A stretch of 16,335 nt of DNA from CAYSBA01 sp964429075 [NCBI: uncultured bacterium] (lineage in GTDB: Bacteria; CAYSBA01). Positions 1 through 6,877 of this stretch are shown one piece after another. Each line of letters starts with the position of its first letter. Position 1 is the stretch's first letter. The DNA is taken from assembly GCA_964429075.1 (NCBI GenBank), contig CAYSBA010000003.1, forward strand, positions 1 to 16,335, in the 5' to 3' direction. The notes beneath the pieces are model-generated. The model was not told the origin of the DNA, did not search any database, and saw nothing but the letters and a program-made list of their open reading frames with translations. Position numbers and translations under genes: made by a program.

Positions 1-1
1 G

Positions 2-109
2 AACAGACTCATCGAGGTATTCAGTCATGTTACAATGAAAGACCTTGTAGACTGTGAAATAAAAAAAACAAACCTTTTAGTAAAAGACAGACAAAGCAAA
101 GAGACCTGA
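2..109 (+). CDS. C-terminal end of an unidentified protein (partial, 5' end outside window)
   Basis: Frame 2 is open from the left edge for 35 codons and stops at TGA 107-109; the other two plus frames stop earlier (within about the first 60 bases). The visible tail is hydrophilic and charged and ends in KDRQSKET. I do not recognise the family from so short a piece. The stop lies 27 nt before the TTG start of the permease on the same strand, so the two are probably co-transcribed. A chance open frame of this length cannot be excluded. Confidence 0.45.
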   Translation, partial: NRLIEVFSHVTMKDLVDCEIKKTNLLVKDRQSKET

Positions 110-136
110 AGAATCAGAGATACCGGTGGAGCTGTT

Positions 137-1513
137 TTGCTTAGAACGATCATACAGTTCAAGAAGGTAATTATACTTGCCGTTGCACTTTCGATTTTTC
201 TCTACATCTTGACCATGAAGACCCCTGATGGCCTCAGTGTTGCAGGCAAGAAATCCCTTGCAATTTCTGTACTTGTCATAATCTTCTGGGCATTTGAAAT
301 CATCCCAATTTCAATAACAGGGCTCCTTGCTATTGTGCTTTTCCCTGCCCTTGGCATATTTAAGAAAAAGGTGGCATTTTCATTCTTTGGCAACAGTGCT
401 GTTTTTTTTATACTTGGTGCATTTATATTATCCTCTTCTCTGGTCAGAACAGGTCTTGCAAGACGGATTGGTCTTTACATATTACACAGGTTCGGAAGAT
501 CTCAACATTCGCTTCTGATTGTTATGCTTTTGTTGCCTGCAACAATGTCGCTCTTTATTACAGAGCATGCTGTTGCAGCCATTATGTTACCTGTAGTGCT
601 TGAGATTACATCTGCTATCGGTCTTATAGCTGGTGATTCTGGATATGCAAAAAGGCTATTTCTGGCAACCGGCTGGGGTTGTGTGATTGGCGGGATAGGA
701 ACACTCCTTGGGGGCGCAAGGGGACCTCTTGCATCAGGTATAATGGAAGGCATAACCGGTACGGGGATAGGATTTTTGCAGTGGTCAAAGGTGGGGATAC
801 CGATCGCCCTTTTTATGTTAATCTCGGCACTTTTTATCCTGTATGTCTTTTATCCAGCTGAAAATATAGATATAGAAAAAGCAGCAAGACAGATAAAAAA
901 GGAATTAAAATCGATGGGAAGATTTACCTTTGAAGAGATAAAAACAGGAATATTGATGCTAATCACACTTTTTTGCTGGATATTTCTTGGTGACCGCATT
1001 GGCCTTGCTATTATAGCTTTAAGTTCAGTTGTAATTGCTTTTATACTCGGTATCCTTGACTGGAGGGAGGTGGAAGAGGATGTGAATTGGGGAATCTTTT
1101 TGATGTATGGAGGAGCAATAACCCTGGGGCATGGTCTTACAGCAACAAATGCTGCCTCCTGGCTTGTAAATCAGACAATGATTTCAAATCTACATGACCC
1201 ATTCCATTTTACAATTATAACAGTAACTCTCACACTCTTTCTCACAGAAATAATGAGCAACTCTGCAGTGGTTACTATATTGACTCCCATTGCAATATCC
1301 ATAGGTTCTCAGGTTGGGCTCTCAGCACTTGATGCCACCCTGATAGTTGCAGTGCCATCAGGACTTGCATTCAGTATGCCTATCTCAACACCGGCAATTG
1401 CGCTCATACACTCAACCGGTTTTGTAAGAATAAGAGATACACTCAAGGGTGGCATAGTATTGAGTCTTTTAGCTATAGTATACATGTATGTAGTAAAATT
1501 GATACTACTTTGA
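137..1513 (+). CDS. SLC13/DASS-family anion permease
   Basis: A 458-residue polytopic inner-membrane protein of the divalent anion:sodium symporter (SLC13/DASS, CitT-like) type, which imports di- or tricarboxylates, sulfate or related anions. It shows the two-repeat plan of the family. An early segment holds FFGNSAVFFILGAF (83-96). The first hairpin loop reads ITEHAVAAIMLP (141-152), and the second repeat carries EIMSNSAVVTILTP (371-384). In the best studied members both repeats carry a Ser-Asn-Thr-like sodium/substrate motif. Here the second is SNS, but the first is TEH, so substrate and coupling ion cannot be predicted. The start is TTG at 137, preceded by a GGTGGAG ribosome site at 125-131. 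Length is normal for the family (about 450-500). The stop TGA abuts the stop of the convergent lipoprotein gene with no gap. Family assignment is secure; substrate is unknown. Confidence 0.87.
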   Translation: MLRTIIQFKKVIILAVALSIFLYILTMKTPDGLSVAGKKSLAISVLVIIFWAFEIIPISITGLLAIVLFPALGIFKKKVAFSFFGNSAVFFILGAFILSSSLVRTGLARRIGLYILHRFGRSQHSLLIVMLLLPATMSLFITEHAVAAIMLPVVLEITSAIGLIAGDSGYAKRLFLATGWGCVIGGIGTLLGGARGPLASGIMEGITGTGIGFLQWSKVGIPIALFMLISALFILYVFYPAENIDIEKAARQIKKELKSMGRFTFEEIKTGILMLITLFCWIFLGDRIGLAIIALSSVVIAFILGILDWREVEEDVNWGIFLMYGGAITLGHGLTATNAASWLVNQTMISNLHDPFHFTIITVTLTLFLTEIMSNSAVVTILTPIAISIGSQVGLSALDATLIVAVPSGLAFSMPISTPAIALIHSTGFVRIRDTLKGGIVLSLLAIVYMYVVKLILL

Positions 1514-1516
1514 TCA
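1511..1516. other. TGATCA palindrome supplying both stop codons of convergent genes
   Basis: The permease ends in TGA at 1511-1513 on the plus strand. The lipoprotein gene ends in TGA at 1516-1514 on the minus strand. Together they form one TGATCA palindrome, so there is no intergenic space and no room for a dedicated terminator between the coding regions. Confidence 0.85.
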
Positions 1517-2056
1517 GTCGAAATTAATCGAAGTCAGCTCTATAAGTAGTGTATATGCCCCTTCCCTAAGTTCTATCCGTGATGGATAGGGGAAATCTGA
1601 TTCTTTGAAAAAATGTAATCTGCCATAGGATACGCCCTTTGCCTGCAAAAAGAATATCCTGCAGAATCTTAATGGATCAATGACAATATAGGAGTCTTCT
1701 ATACCCAGCCTGACCTTATTACCATAGGGTATGTGTCTTTTCTCTTGTGAAGTATCTATTGTCAGCCCAGAGCTATCAAACCTCAAAAAGAGCAGATTTT
1801 CACCAAAAAAAGAAAGGACCTGTACCTTAAAACTACAGCCTTTTGATATTACTCCCTCGATTACGAGGACCTTTTTCGTACCACTTTTATTTTCTATCCT
1901 CAGTTTACCTTCGAAGATAATCCGATTTTTTTTGTATAACTCTTTTGCAATATTATCCCTTTTGTATTTCAGATCTCCATATGTGGTTGTCACACAGGAT
2001 GCGATTGATATGAAAACAATAGAGACTATTAAAGGGTATTTAACATAGTTCAACAA
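1514..2056 (-). CDS. LolB/DUF4292-like outer-membrane lipoprotein
   Basis: Predicted lipoprotein of 180 residues. From the TTG at 2056 the product begins LLNYVK, followed by a hydrophobic stretch ending in the lipobox IASC (lipidated Cys at residue 20). It then reads as a beta-rich domain with FEGKLRIEN, the pattern seen at the start of LolB and DUF4292 proteins, and later segments such as FFGENLLFLRFDSSGLTID. LolB-fold proteins bind lipid or lipoprotein acyl chains at the outer membrane; that role is inferred here from weak similarity. The frame is open up to an ATG at 2125, but that start would put 23 charged residues before the signal peptide. The TTG at 2056 has a GCGAGGA ribosome site just upstream and lies 17 nt inside the preceding gene, which fits translational coupling. 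It is the last gene of the minus-strand operon. Confidence 0.68.
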   Translation of the reverse strand: MLNYVKYPLIVSIVFISIASCVTTTYGDLKYKRDNIAKELYKKNRIIFEGKLRIENKSGTKKVLVIEGVISKGCSFKVQVLSFFGENLLFLRFDSSGLTIDTSQEKRHIPYGNKVRLGIEDSYIVIDPLRFCRIFFLQAKGVSYGRLHFFKESDFPYPSRIELREGAYTLLIELTSINFD

Positions 2057-2825
2057 ACAGATCCTCGCCACACTTGATTCCACCAATGTACTCAGATAGC
2101 GAACCCTCTCTAAGTGCAAGCTCAAGATGACCGAAGCTTCCTTGATAAAAAAATGGTTTGTTTCTCTCTGCCAGTGAGAATGTCACACCTGGATTTTCAA
2201 TCTTAAGGTCCTTCAGATAGCAGCTTTTAATATCAGAGATATTTAGCCCGTAGCTTTTGAGATTAAGATTTGTAATAATATTCCCAAAATCATCTACCAT
2301 CACAACCTTGAGATAGATCTTTTTGTCTTTTTTATGTGGAAAATAGCTGTTGAGTCTAACCGGATCAGAAATTATATCCCCAACCCTTTCAAAATCAAAT
2401 CCACCTGCAAGTCTTGCAGCAAAAGGAGCAAATATATCTCTACCATGAAAGGTATTACTGACCTTCTGCAGAAAGAGACTCCTGTTACTTATTTCTCTTA
2501 TCAGGATATCCTTTTTATCCAGCAATGGAGTAAGTATGCCATTGTCTGGACAGATGATGTATCTATTAGCCAATTTTGCTACAAGCGATCTCCTTGATGA
2601 TCCCACTCCAGGGTCGACTACAATAACAACCACTGCATCCTTGGGTAGGTAGCTAATAGATACATCAAGAACATATGAGGCAGACAGGATAGAGAAGGGT
2701 TCTATCTTATGTGTTATATCGATTACAGCTGATTCGGGATTGATGTTTTGTATAACAGACTTCATAATACCGGCATAGATACTTGATTCGCCAAAGTCTG
2801 TTATGAGGAAGATGGGCCTTTTCAT
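2040..2825 (-). CDS. SAM hydroxide adenosyltransferase (DUF62 / SAM-HAT family)
   Basis: A 261-residue enzyme of the duf62 family, related to the fluorinase and chlorinase. Characterised members use water (hydroxide) to split S-adenosylmethionine into adenosine and methionine; the physiological reason is unclear. Family hallmarks are present: TDFG (residues 9-12), IDITHKIEPFS (35-45), VVDPGVGSSRR (69-79), PDNGILTP (93-100) and FHGRDIFAPFAARLAGG (126-142). The Asp-Arg-His triad described for hydroxide adenosyltransferases corresponds to D71, R78 and H127. This matches the hydrolytic group rather than the halogenases. Full length for the family. The start ATG overlaps the stop of the upstream sugar dehydrogenase gene as ATGA (2825-2822), and there is no clear ribosome site of its own, so it is probably translated by coupling. 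The link with nucleotide-sugar metabolism is unexplained. Confidence 0.9.
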   Translation of the reverse strand: MKRPIFLITDFGESSIYAGIMKSVIQNINPESAVIDITHKIEPFSILSASYVLDVSISYLPKDAVVVIVVDPGVGSSRRSLVAKLANRYIICPDNGILTPLLDKKDILIREISNRSLFLQKVSNTFHGRDIFAPFAARLAGGFDFERVGDIISDPVRLNSYFPHKKDKKIYLKVVMVDDFGNIITNLNLKSYGLNISDIKSCYLKDLKIENPGVTFSLAERNKPFFYQGSFGHLELALREGSLSEYIGGIKCGEDLFVELC

Positions 2826-4084
2826 AATTTTATGATCTTATCAGTTTTCTTTTTATATACCCCTCTTGTATCAACAATAAGATTGCTGTTTTCATATATG
2901 AAGTCCCAATCTATTTTTGTATGATCTGTTATTATGACACAGACATCACTGTCAGTCAGTCTTTCTCTGGTGAGTTCAACAGATCTATATGTCTTATTGA
3001 GGAATTCAAACTGGGGTACAAAAGGATCGAAGTATGAGATTTCAGCCTCCCATCTTATAAGGTGATCCAGGACATCGAGTGCCGGTGATTCTCTTATATC
3101 TGAGACATCCTTTTTGTATGCCACTCCTATCAATAGAACATTTGACCCCTTTAAGGATTTCTTCACACTGTTGAGTGCCCTGATAATTAATGATACCACA
3201 TGCTCAGGCATCCTTCTGTTTATCTCATCTGCAAGTTCAATAAATCTCAATGTAAAATTGAAATCCTTTGCCTTCCAGGAAAGATACAAGGGGTCTATTG
3301 GAATGCAATGACCTCCTATGCCAGGTCCTGGATAAAAGGGCATAAAGCCAAAGGGCTTACTCGATGCCCCCTTTATAACCTCCCATACATCTATACCCAT
3401 CCTATCGCAGAGTAGTGCAATTTCATTTATCAGCCCGATGTTTACTATTCTGAAGGTATTTTCAAGAAGCTTTACCATTTCTGCAGTAGTTGCAGAGTCT
3501 ACCGTTACTACTTTATTTACAATTTTTGAATATAGCTCTTTTGCCCTCTTTGTGCTCTCTTCGGTAACACCTCCTACAACCTTGGGTGTGTTTGCAATGT
3601 TGTATAATCTGTTGCCAGGATCTACACGCTCTGGAGAAAAGGCCAAAAAGAAATCCTGACCTACCCTGTAGCCCCTTTTTTCAAAAATAGGTAGAAGAAT
3701 TTCGCACGTTGTGCCGGGGTAGGTGGTACTTTCGAGTACTATTAAGGTACCTCTTTTGATGTGATTTGATATACTTTGTGATGCATCTATTATGTAGGAT
3801 ATATCTGGATCCCTTGTCTTTTTTAGAGGAGTGGGGACACATATAATTATGCTCTTGCAGTCTCCTACAGATGCATAGTCTGTTGTGGTACTTAACAGAC
3901 CATCAGATACCACACTCCTCAAAACATCCTGCAAGACATCCTCGATGTAAGAAAAGCCACTGTTTATGGCATCGACCCTCTTTTTGTTAACGTCAATGCC
4001 TATAACCTTAAATCCAGCCTTTGCAAATTCTACGGCCAAAGGAAGACCCACATAGCCAAGTCCAATAATGGCAATCTTATCCAT
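2822..4084 (-). CDS. wbpA: Nucleotide-sugar dehydrogenase, WbpA-type (UDP-N-acetylglucosamine 6-dehydrogenase)
   Basis: A 420-residue cytoplasmic enzyme that oxidises C6 of a UDP-hexose twice with NAD+ to give the uronic acid, used for O-antigen or capsule sugars. The N-terminal Rossmann domain starts with GLGYVGLPLAVEF (8-20). PTPLKKTRDPDISY (84-97), LESTTYPGTT (117-126) and AFSPERVDPGN (148-158) follow, then EMVKLLENTFR (202-212), and the catalytic Cys260 within GPGIGGHCIPIDP. The C-terminal UDP-binding domain includes GVAYKKDVSDIRESPA. The pattern, especially PFGFMPFYPGPG and the SPER..DPGN box, matches WbpA/UDP-GlcNAc dehydrogenases better than plain UDP-glucose dehydrogenase (Ugd) or WecC, but substrate is inferred. 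A good AGGAGA ribosome site precedes the ATG. It lies 21 nt after the aldehyde dehydrogenase and overlaps the next gene by 4 nt. Confidence 0.9.
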   Translation of the reverse strand: MDKIAIIGLGYVGLPLAVEFAKAGFKVIGIDVNKKRVDAINSGFSYIEDVLQDVLRSVVSDGLLSTTTDYASVGDCKSIIICVPTPLKKTRDPDISYIIDASQSISNHIKRGTLIVLESTTYPGTTCEILLPIFEKRGYRVGQDFFLAFSPERVDPGNRLYNIANTPKVVGGVTEESTKRAKELYSKIVNKVVTVDSATTAEMVKLLENTFRIVNIGLINEIALLCDRMGIDVWEVIKGASSKPFGFMPFYPGPGIGGHCIPIDPLYLSWKAKDFNFTLRFIELADEINRRMPEHVVSLIIRALNSVKKSLKGSNVLLIGVAYKKDVSDIRESPALDVLDHLIRWEAEISYFDPFVPQFEFLNKTYRSVELTRERLTDSDVCVIITDHTKIDWDFIYENSNLIVDTRGVYKKKTDKIIKL

Positions 4085-4105
4085 ATCTTTCTCCTGAATC
4101 TTAGA

Positions 4106-5623
4106 TCACTTAAACAAAAGACGTGTCATACTTCTGAATAGTCTATAGTTCTTTTCGTTGTAAGGATACCACCATAGCTCTTTTTTAAGGAGCCATCTTA
4201 CCCAGAAAGAGGGATAATTTACATGAACAACATGGCATAGACTCCTCAAACCATCGTCTGAATGGGTTATGCCAACTCCACTTTCCTTGATGCCTCCCCA
4301 TGGAGTTTCTGCCATAGAATGGGTATAGAGGGGGCTATTTATCATCACTGTACCTGCCTCAAGTCTTTCGGCAACCTGCCTTGCCCTCTTTATACTGGAG
4401 CTAAAGACATAGGCAGAAAGGCCATATTTTGTATCATTAGCCATCTTAATTGCCTCATCAATATTTTTGAATTTCAAAAGGGGGAGTACAGGGCCAAAGG
4501 TCTCTTCAGTTATAATCTTCATTGAATGATCCACATTCTCCAATACAGTTGGTTCAAACCAGTAACCATCCTTTTTATCCTCCGGTCTTTTACCACCCCG
4601 AAGTATTATTGCACCTTTTTCAACCGCATCCTTAATGTGAGACTCTATGATATCAAGCTGACCGGGCATTGTAATAGACCCCACATCATAATGATCACTT
4701 TCATCAAAGCCCTGTCTTATCTTTGTTGTCTCTTCGAGGATCTTTTTCTTAAGATCATCATAGATGGATTCGTGGATGTATGCCCTTTCAACAGATGCAC
4801 AAACCTGTCCACAGTTTGCAAAGGCCCCCCACACAAGTGCCTTTGCAGTTGTTTCAATGTCTGCATCATCAAGTACAATGGCAGGATCTTTGCCACCGAG
4901 CTCGAGTATACATGGTTTTAGTTGTTGGGCACATCCTTCATAAACTTTCCTGCCGGTCCTTACACTTCCTGTAAAACATATCTTATTTACATTGCTTGAG
5001 ACAAGATAAGCGCCTGTTGTTCCATCACCGGTTACAATCTGAAAGATGTCCTCTGGCAGGCCTGCCTTTATAAATAACTCCCTTACCTTTAGATTTATAA
5101 GGGTGGTAAGTTCAGAAGGCTTCAGGACTGCACCATTTCCTGCTGCAAGGGCCATTACGACTTCACCGATCGATATTGACATTGGAAAATTCCAAGGTGC
5201 AATTATCCCAATTACACCCATTGGTTTGTAATATAGATATGCAGACTTGGTCTTCAGAAGATGTACCTTTATCTTTTTTTTCTTCAAGATCCTTTTTGCC
5301 TTTTTTGCAAAGTATGTGATCAGTTCACACAGCGGGAATAGTTCGTGTGTCAGGGCCTCCATTCTGGGTTTACCGGTTTCCTTTGTAAGGAGTTCCAAAA
5401 GCTCATCCATATGTTCAACGAGGGCCTTTCTACATCTGATCAAAATCCTCTTTCGTCCATCAAATCCAAGTTGCCACCAGCTTTTTTGAGCCGCTCTGGC
5501 CTTCTGTACAGCCTCCTTTACCTCTTTTTCCCCCATTATGGGGAATTCTCCTATTTTTTCTAATGTAGCAGGACACTTTACCTCAATACTTCCCTGCATA
5601 AACAGCTCCTTATAGATTACCAT
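4106..5623 (-). CDS. NAD(P)-dependent aldehyde dehydrogenase
   Basis: Member of the aldehyde dehydrogenase superfamily, oxidising an aldehyde to its acid through a thiohemiacetal on cysteine. In 505-residue numbering the motifs are PWNFP (143-147), KPSE (168-171) for cofactor binding, FTGSVRTG (217-224), general base E241 in LELGGKDPA, and nucleophile C275 in GQVCAS. E241 and C275 are 34 residues apart, as in the family. ETFGPVLPL and PWGGIKESG follow towards the C-terminus. The last ~30 residues form a basic, Trp/Tyr-rich tail (for example KKELWWYPYN) beyond the usual end, perhaps for membrane or partner contact. Two starts are possible: ATG at 5623, with a short AGGA site, or ATG at 5599 (residue 9), with a well placed GGAG. 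I find the second at least as likely. First gene of the operon; substrate unknown. Confidence 0.88.
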   Translation of the reverse strand: MVIYKELFMQGSIEVKCPATLEKIGEFPIMGEKEVKEAVQKARAAQKSWWQLGFDGRKRILIRCRKALVEHMDELLELLTKETGKPRMEALTHELFPLCELITYFAKKAKRILKKKKIKVHLLKTKSAYLYYKPMGVIGIIAPWNFPMSISIGEVVMALAAGNGAVLKPSELTTLINLKVRELFIKAGLPEDIFQIVTGDGTTGAYLVSSNVNKICFTGSVRTGRKVYEGCAQQLKPCILELGGKDPAIVLDDADIETTAKALVWGAFANCGQVCASVERAYIHESIYDDLKKKILEETTKIRQGFDESDHYDVGSITMPGQLDIIESHIKDAVEKGAIILRGGKRPEDKKDGYWFEPTVLENVDHSMKIITEETFGPVLPLLKFKNIDEAIKMANDTKYGLSAYVFSSSIKRARQVAERLEAGTVMINSPLYTHSMAETPWGGIKESGVGITHSDDGLRSLCHVVHVNYPSFWVRWLLKKELWWYPYNEKNYRLFRSMTRLLFK

Positions 5624-5626
5624 TTA

Positions 5627-5655
5627 TTCCTACCACCAGCTATCTATGCTGTCAA
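5627..5655 (-). promoter_or_regulatory. Possible promoter for the aldehyde dehydrogenase operon
   Basis: On the minus strand a perfect TTGACA lies at 5655-5650, followed after 17 nt by TAGGAA (5632-5627), a poor -10 match. Transcription would begin around the upstream ATG (5623), which would favour the internal start at 5599 with its GGAG ribosome site. Only the -35 is convincing. Confidence 0.3.
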
Positions 5656-5691
5656 ACGAGATCTTTTTTGTAAAATAGCTGATTGAATTAA

Positions 5692-5858
5692 TCAGTTGAA
5701 CAGCTCATGAGACGAAACTGGCTCACCTTCTGTATAAAAATATCCTACTAGAACATAAAAAAAACGGGTGTCTTTGATAAGTATTTAAATCTATCTATGA
5801 GCCTTTTATTTTTTTCATTTGTTATGAATGTAAGATCTGATGAGAAATTATTATCCAT
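5692..5858 (-). pseudogene. Frameshifted N-terminal remnant of a PLD-nuclease/helicase-like protein
   Basis: On the minus strand an AGAGGAGGT ribosome site (just above 5858) precedes ATG 5858-5856 and 36 codons reading MDNNFSSDLTF then ITNEKNKRLIDRF, ending at TAG 5750-5748. Shifting frame once in the run of eight T (5764-5757) continues the protein as FFYVLVGYFYTEG, and that frame stops at TGA 5694-5692. The joined pattern FITNE...L.DRF..L.K...FF.VLVGYFY is, from memory, the N-terminus of large proteins with a phospholipase-D-like domain and a superfamily 2 helicase, common in defence or mobile islands. A ninth T would restore the frame, so a one-base deletion (or a homopolymer sequencing error) is likely. 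Similarity fades after YTEG and the rest of the gene is absent, so it is a remnant in any case. Family name is moderately sure; the frameshift reading is read directly. Confidence 0.66.
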
Positions 5859-5916
5859 ATACCTCCTCTTCTTTTAGAATGATCTGACATTTCATATTGC
5901 ATAACTAATAGATTTA

Positions 5917-5940
5917 TTCAATCAAATGAATCAAATTGAT
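5917..5940. promoter_or_regulatory. AT-rich dyad and direct-repeat cluster before the truncated membrane gene
   Basis: The stretch has ATTCA/TGAAT as an inverted pair, two copies of ATCAAAT, and the near-perfect palindrome ATCAAATTGAT at 5930-5940. It sits between the start of the helicase-like remnant and the start of the truncated membrane gene. This could be an operator or merely AT-rich sequence; no good promoter pair was found on either strand here. Confidence 0.2.
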
Positions 5941-5944
5941 TTTT

Positions 5945-6487
5945 ATGAAGAAGTGTGTCATAGCCTGTCACATGACCGGGAAATCATATTTTCACTATAC
6001 AGTCCTTACGCTGTTCTTTGTGTCTGGTCTGTGTGGTCTGAGTTATGAAGTTCTATGGATGTCACTGCTGAAGCTCATCTTTGGCAGTGCTATGCCGGCC
6101 GTTACTACAATCCTTGCTTCGCTGATGTCAGGCTTTGCAATCGGCAGCTTTATTGGTGGAAAGCTTGCAGATAGAATTAAGAATCAACTGAGATTTTATG
6201 CCCTTTTGGAGCTATTTATAGGGTTGTATGGTCTATTTTTTATATTCTTATATCACCTTGCAGCAGATATTTACACATCAGACATACTCTACTTTATAAA
6301 AATAATATTTATTGTAGTGCTGTTACTTGTCCTATCAATCTTTATGGGTGCTACATTTCCTGTGATTGTAAGATTTTTTTCTCCGGATTTTAAAAACTTC
6401 AAAAGAAATGTCTCTTTTATATATTTTGTCAACGCAGCGGGCGGTGCAGCCGGGGCATTATTTACCGGTGTCATTCTTATCGACTGA
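5945..6487 (+). pseudogene. Truncated membrane domain of a spermidine-synthase-like fusion protein
   Basis: The 180 residues from ATG 5945 match the N-terminal membrane domain of the MFS/spermidine-synthase-like fusion proteins. The signature runs FFVSGLCGLSYEVLWMSLL, then FGSAMPAVTTILASLMSGFA, then IGSFIGGKLADRI and YALLELFIGLYGLFF, with a later helix MGATFPVIVRFF and the segment [19 protein letters not shown]. Intact proteins continue with more helices and, in many members, a cytosolic spermidine-synthase-like methyltransferase fold. Here everything after ILID is missing: the frame runs into TGA 6485-6487, which lies inside the 3' end of the convergent kal gene. The start is unclear: a TTG at 5936 and ATGs at 5945 and 5972 are in frame, none with a good ribosome site. 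It is most likely a non-functional fragment left by a deletion or rearrangement. Confidence 0.75.
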
Positions 6488-6877
6488 TTTTGCCCCGGGA
6501 ACCACACAGGTCCCTTCTGCCCGGCAGACAAGGACCGGTGTATCGAGTACCCTGCACTTCGAAGGATTATTTGGATCCCTCAAAGATTCTATAACCTTAT
6601 ATGCCTCAAAGACCATCCTCCTTGATGTGTTCCCAACGCGTGTGATCTCTGCCCTTACCTCAATATAATCTCCTGCATATACAGGTGCTTCAAATAGGAC
6701 CTCGTGATATGCCCTGAACAGACCTTCATCCCCATCATTTCTTATTAAAAGTTCTGTTGCTGCATCACCGAATAGTGCAAGTATCCTTGCTCCATCCACA
6801 AGGTCTCCACCATAGTGGGCATCCTGCTGGGACATCCTTGTCCTTAATACAACCTTTAGATCATTTTTATTCTTCAT
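6458..6877 (-). CDS. kal: 3-aminobutyryl-CoA ammonia-lyase
   Basis: A 139-residue hot-dog-fold enzyme that releases ammonia from L-3-aminobutyryl-CoA to give crotonyl-CoA, a late step in lysine fermentation. The sequence matches Kal closely: [20 protein letters not shown] (residues 11-30), [20 protein letters not shown] (35-54), [21 protein letters not shown] and the end [13 protein letters not shown]. Hot-dog thioesterases share the fold, but the DAHYGG and DGDEGLF boxes are those of Kal. The ATG at 6877 has a GGAGG site eight bases away and overlaps the kamE stop as ATGA. The last residues (SVDKNDTGK) are encoded by the antisense strand of the truncated membrane gene, so the natural C-terminus was probably replaced at a rearrangement junction. 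Because Kal normally ends soon after the VVP segment, function is likely retained. Confidence 0.9.
   Translation of the reverse strand: MKNKNDLKVVLRTRMSQQDAHYGGDLVDGARILALFGDAATELLIRNDGDEGLFRAYHEVLFEAPVYAGDYIEVRAEITRVGNTSRRMVFEAYKVIESLRDPNNPSKCRVLDTPVLVCRAEGTCVVPGAKSVDKNDTGK

Noticed and set aside
1731-2048. 105-codon plus-strand frame opposite the lipoprotein gene.
   Set aside because: The minus strand shows a signal peptide, lipobox and a well placed ribosome site, so the plus frame is a shadow.
4526-4921. 131-codon plus-strand frame within the aldehyde dehydrogenase gene.
   Set aside because: The opposite strand encodes the well conserved catalytic core of the dehydrogenase; the plus-strand product is Cys/Phe-rich without domain signs.
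5679-5695. Perfect dyad CTGATT-GAATT-AATCAG considered as an operator for the aldehyde dehydrogenase operon.
   Set aside because: It is only 6 bp per arm in AT-rich sequence, overlaps the end of the helicase-like remnant and has no second copy in the window. It could be chance.
5780-5820. T-rich run near 5805-5819 considered as an intrinsic terminator.
   Set aside because: No GC-rich stem precedes it on either strand, and the stretch is coding-like in the helicase remnant.
6289-6668. Open frames of 80-86 codons on both strands around the membrane-fragment/kal junction (6289-6531 minus, 6408-6668 plus).
   Set aside because: They are shadow frames of the recognised fragment and of kal, with no ribosome site or family resemblance.
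6458-6877. Reading the kal gene as a generic acyl-CoA thioesterase because of its hot-dog fold.
   Set aside because: The DAHYGG, DGDEGLF and RVGNTSRRM boxes and the position after kamDE fit 3-aminobutyryl-CoA ammonia-lyase specifically.
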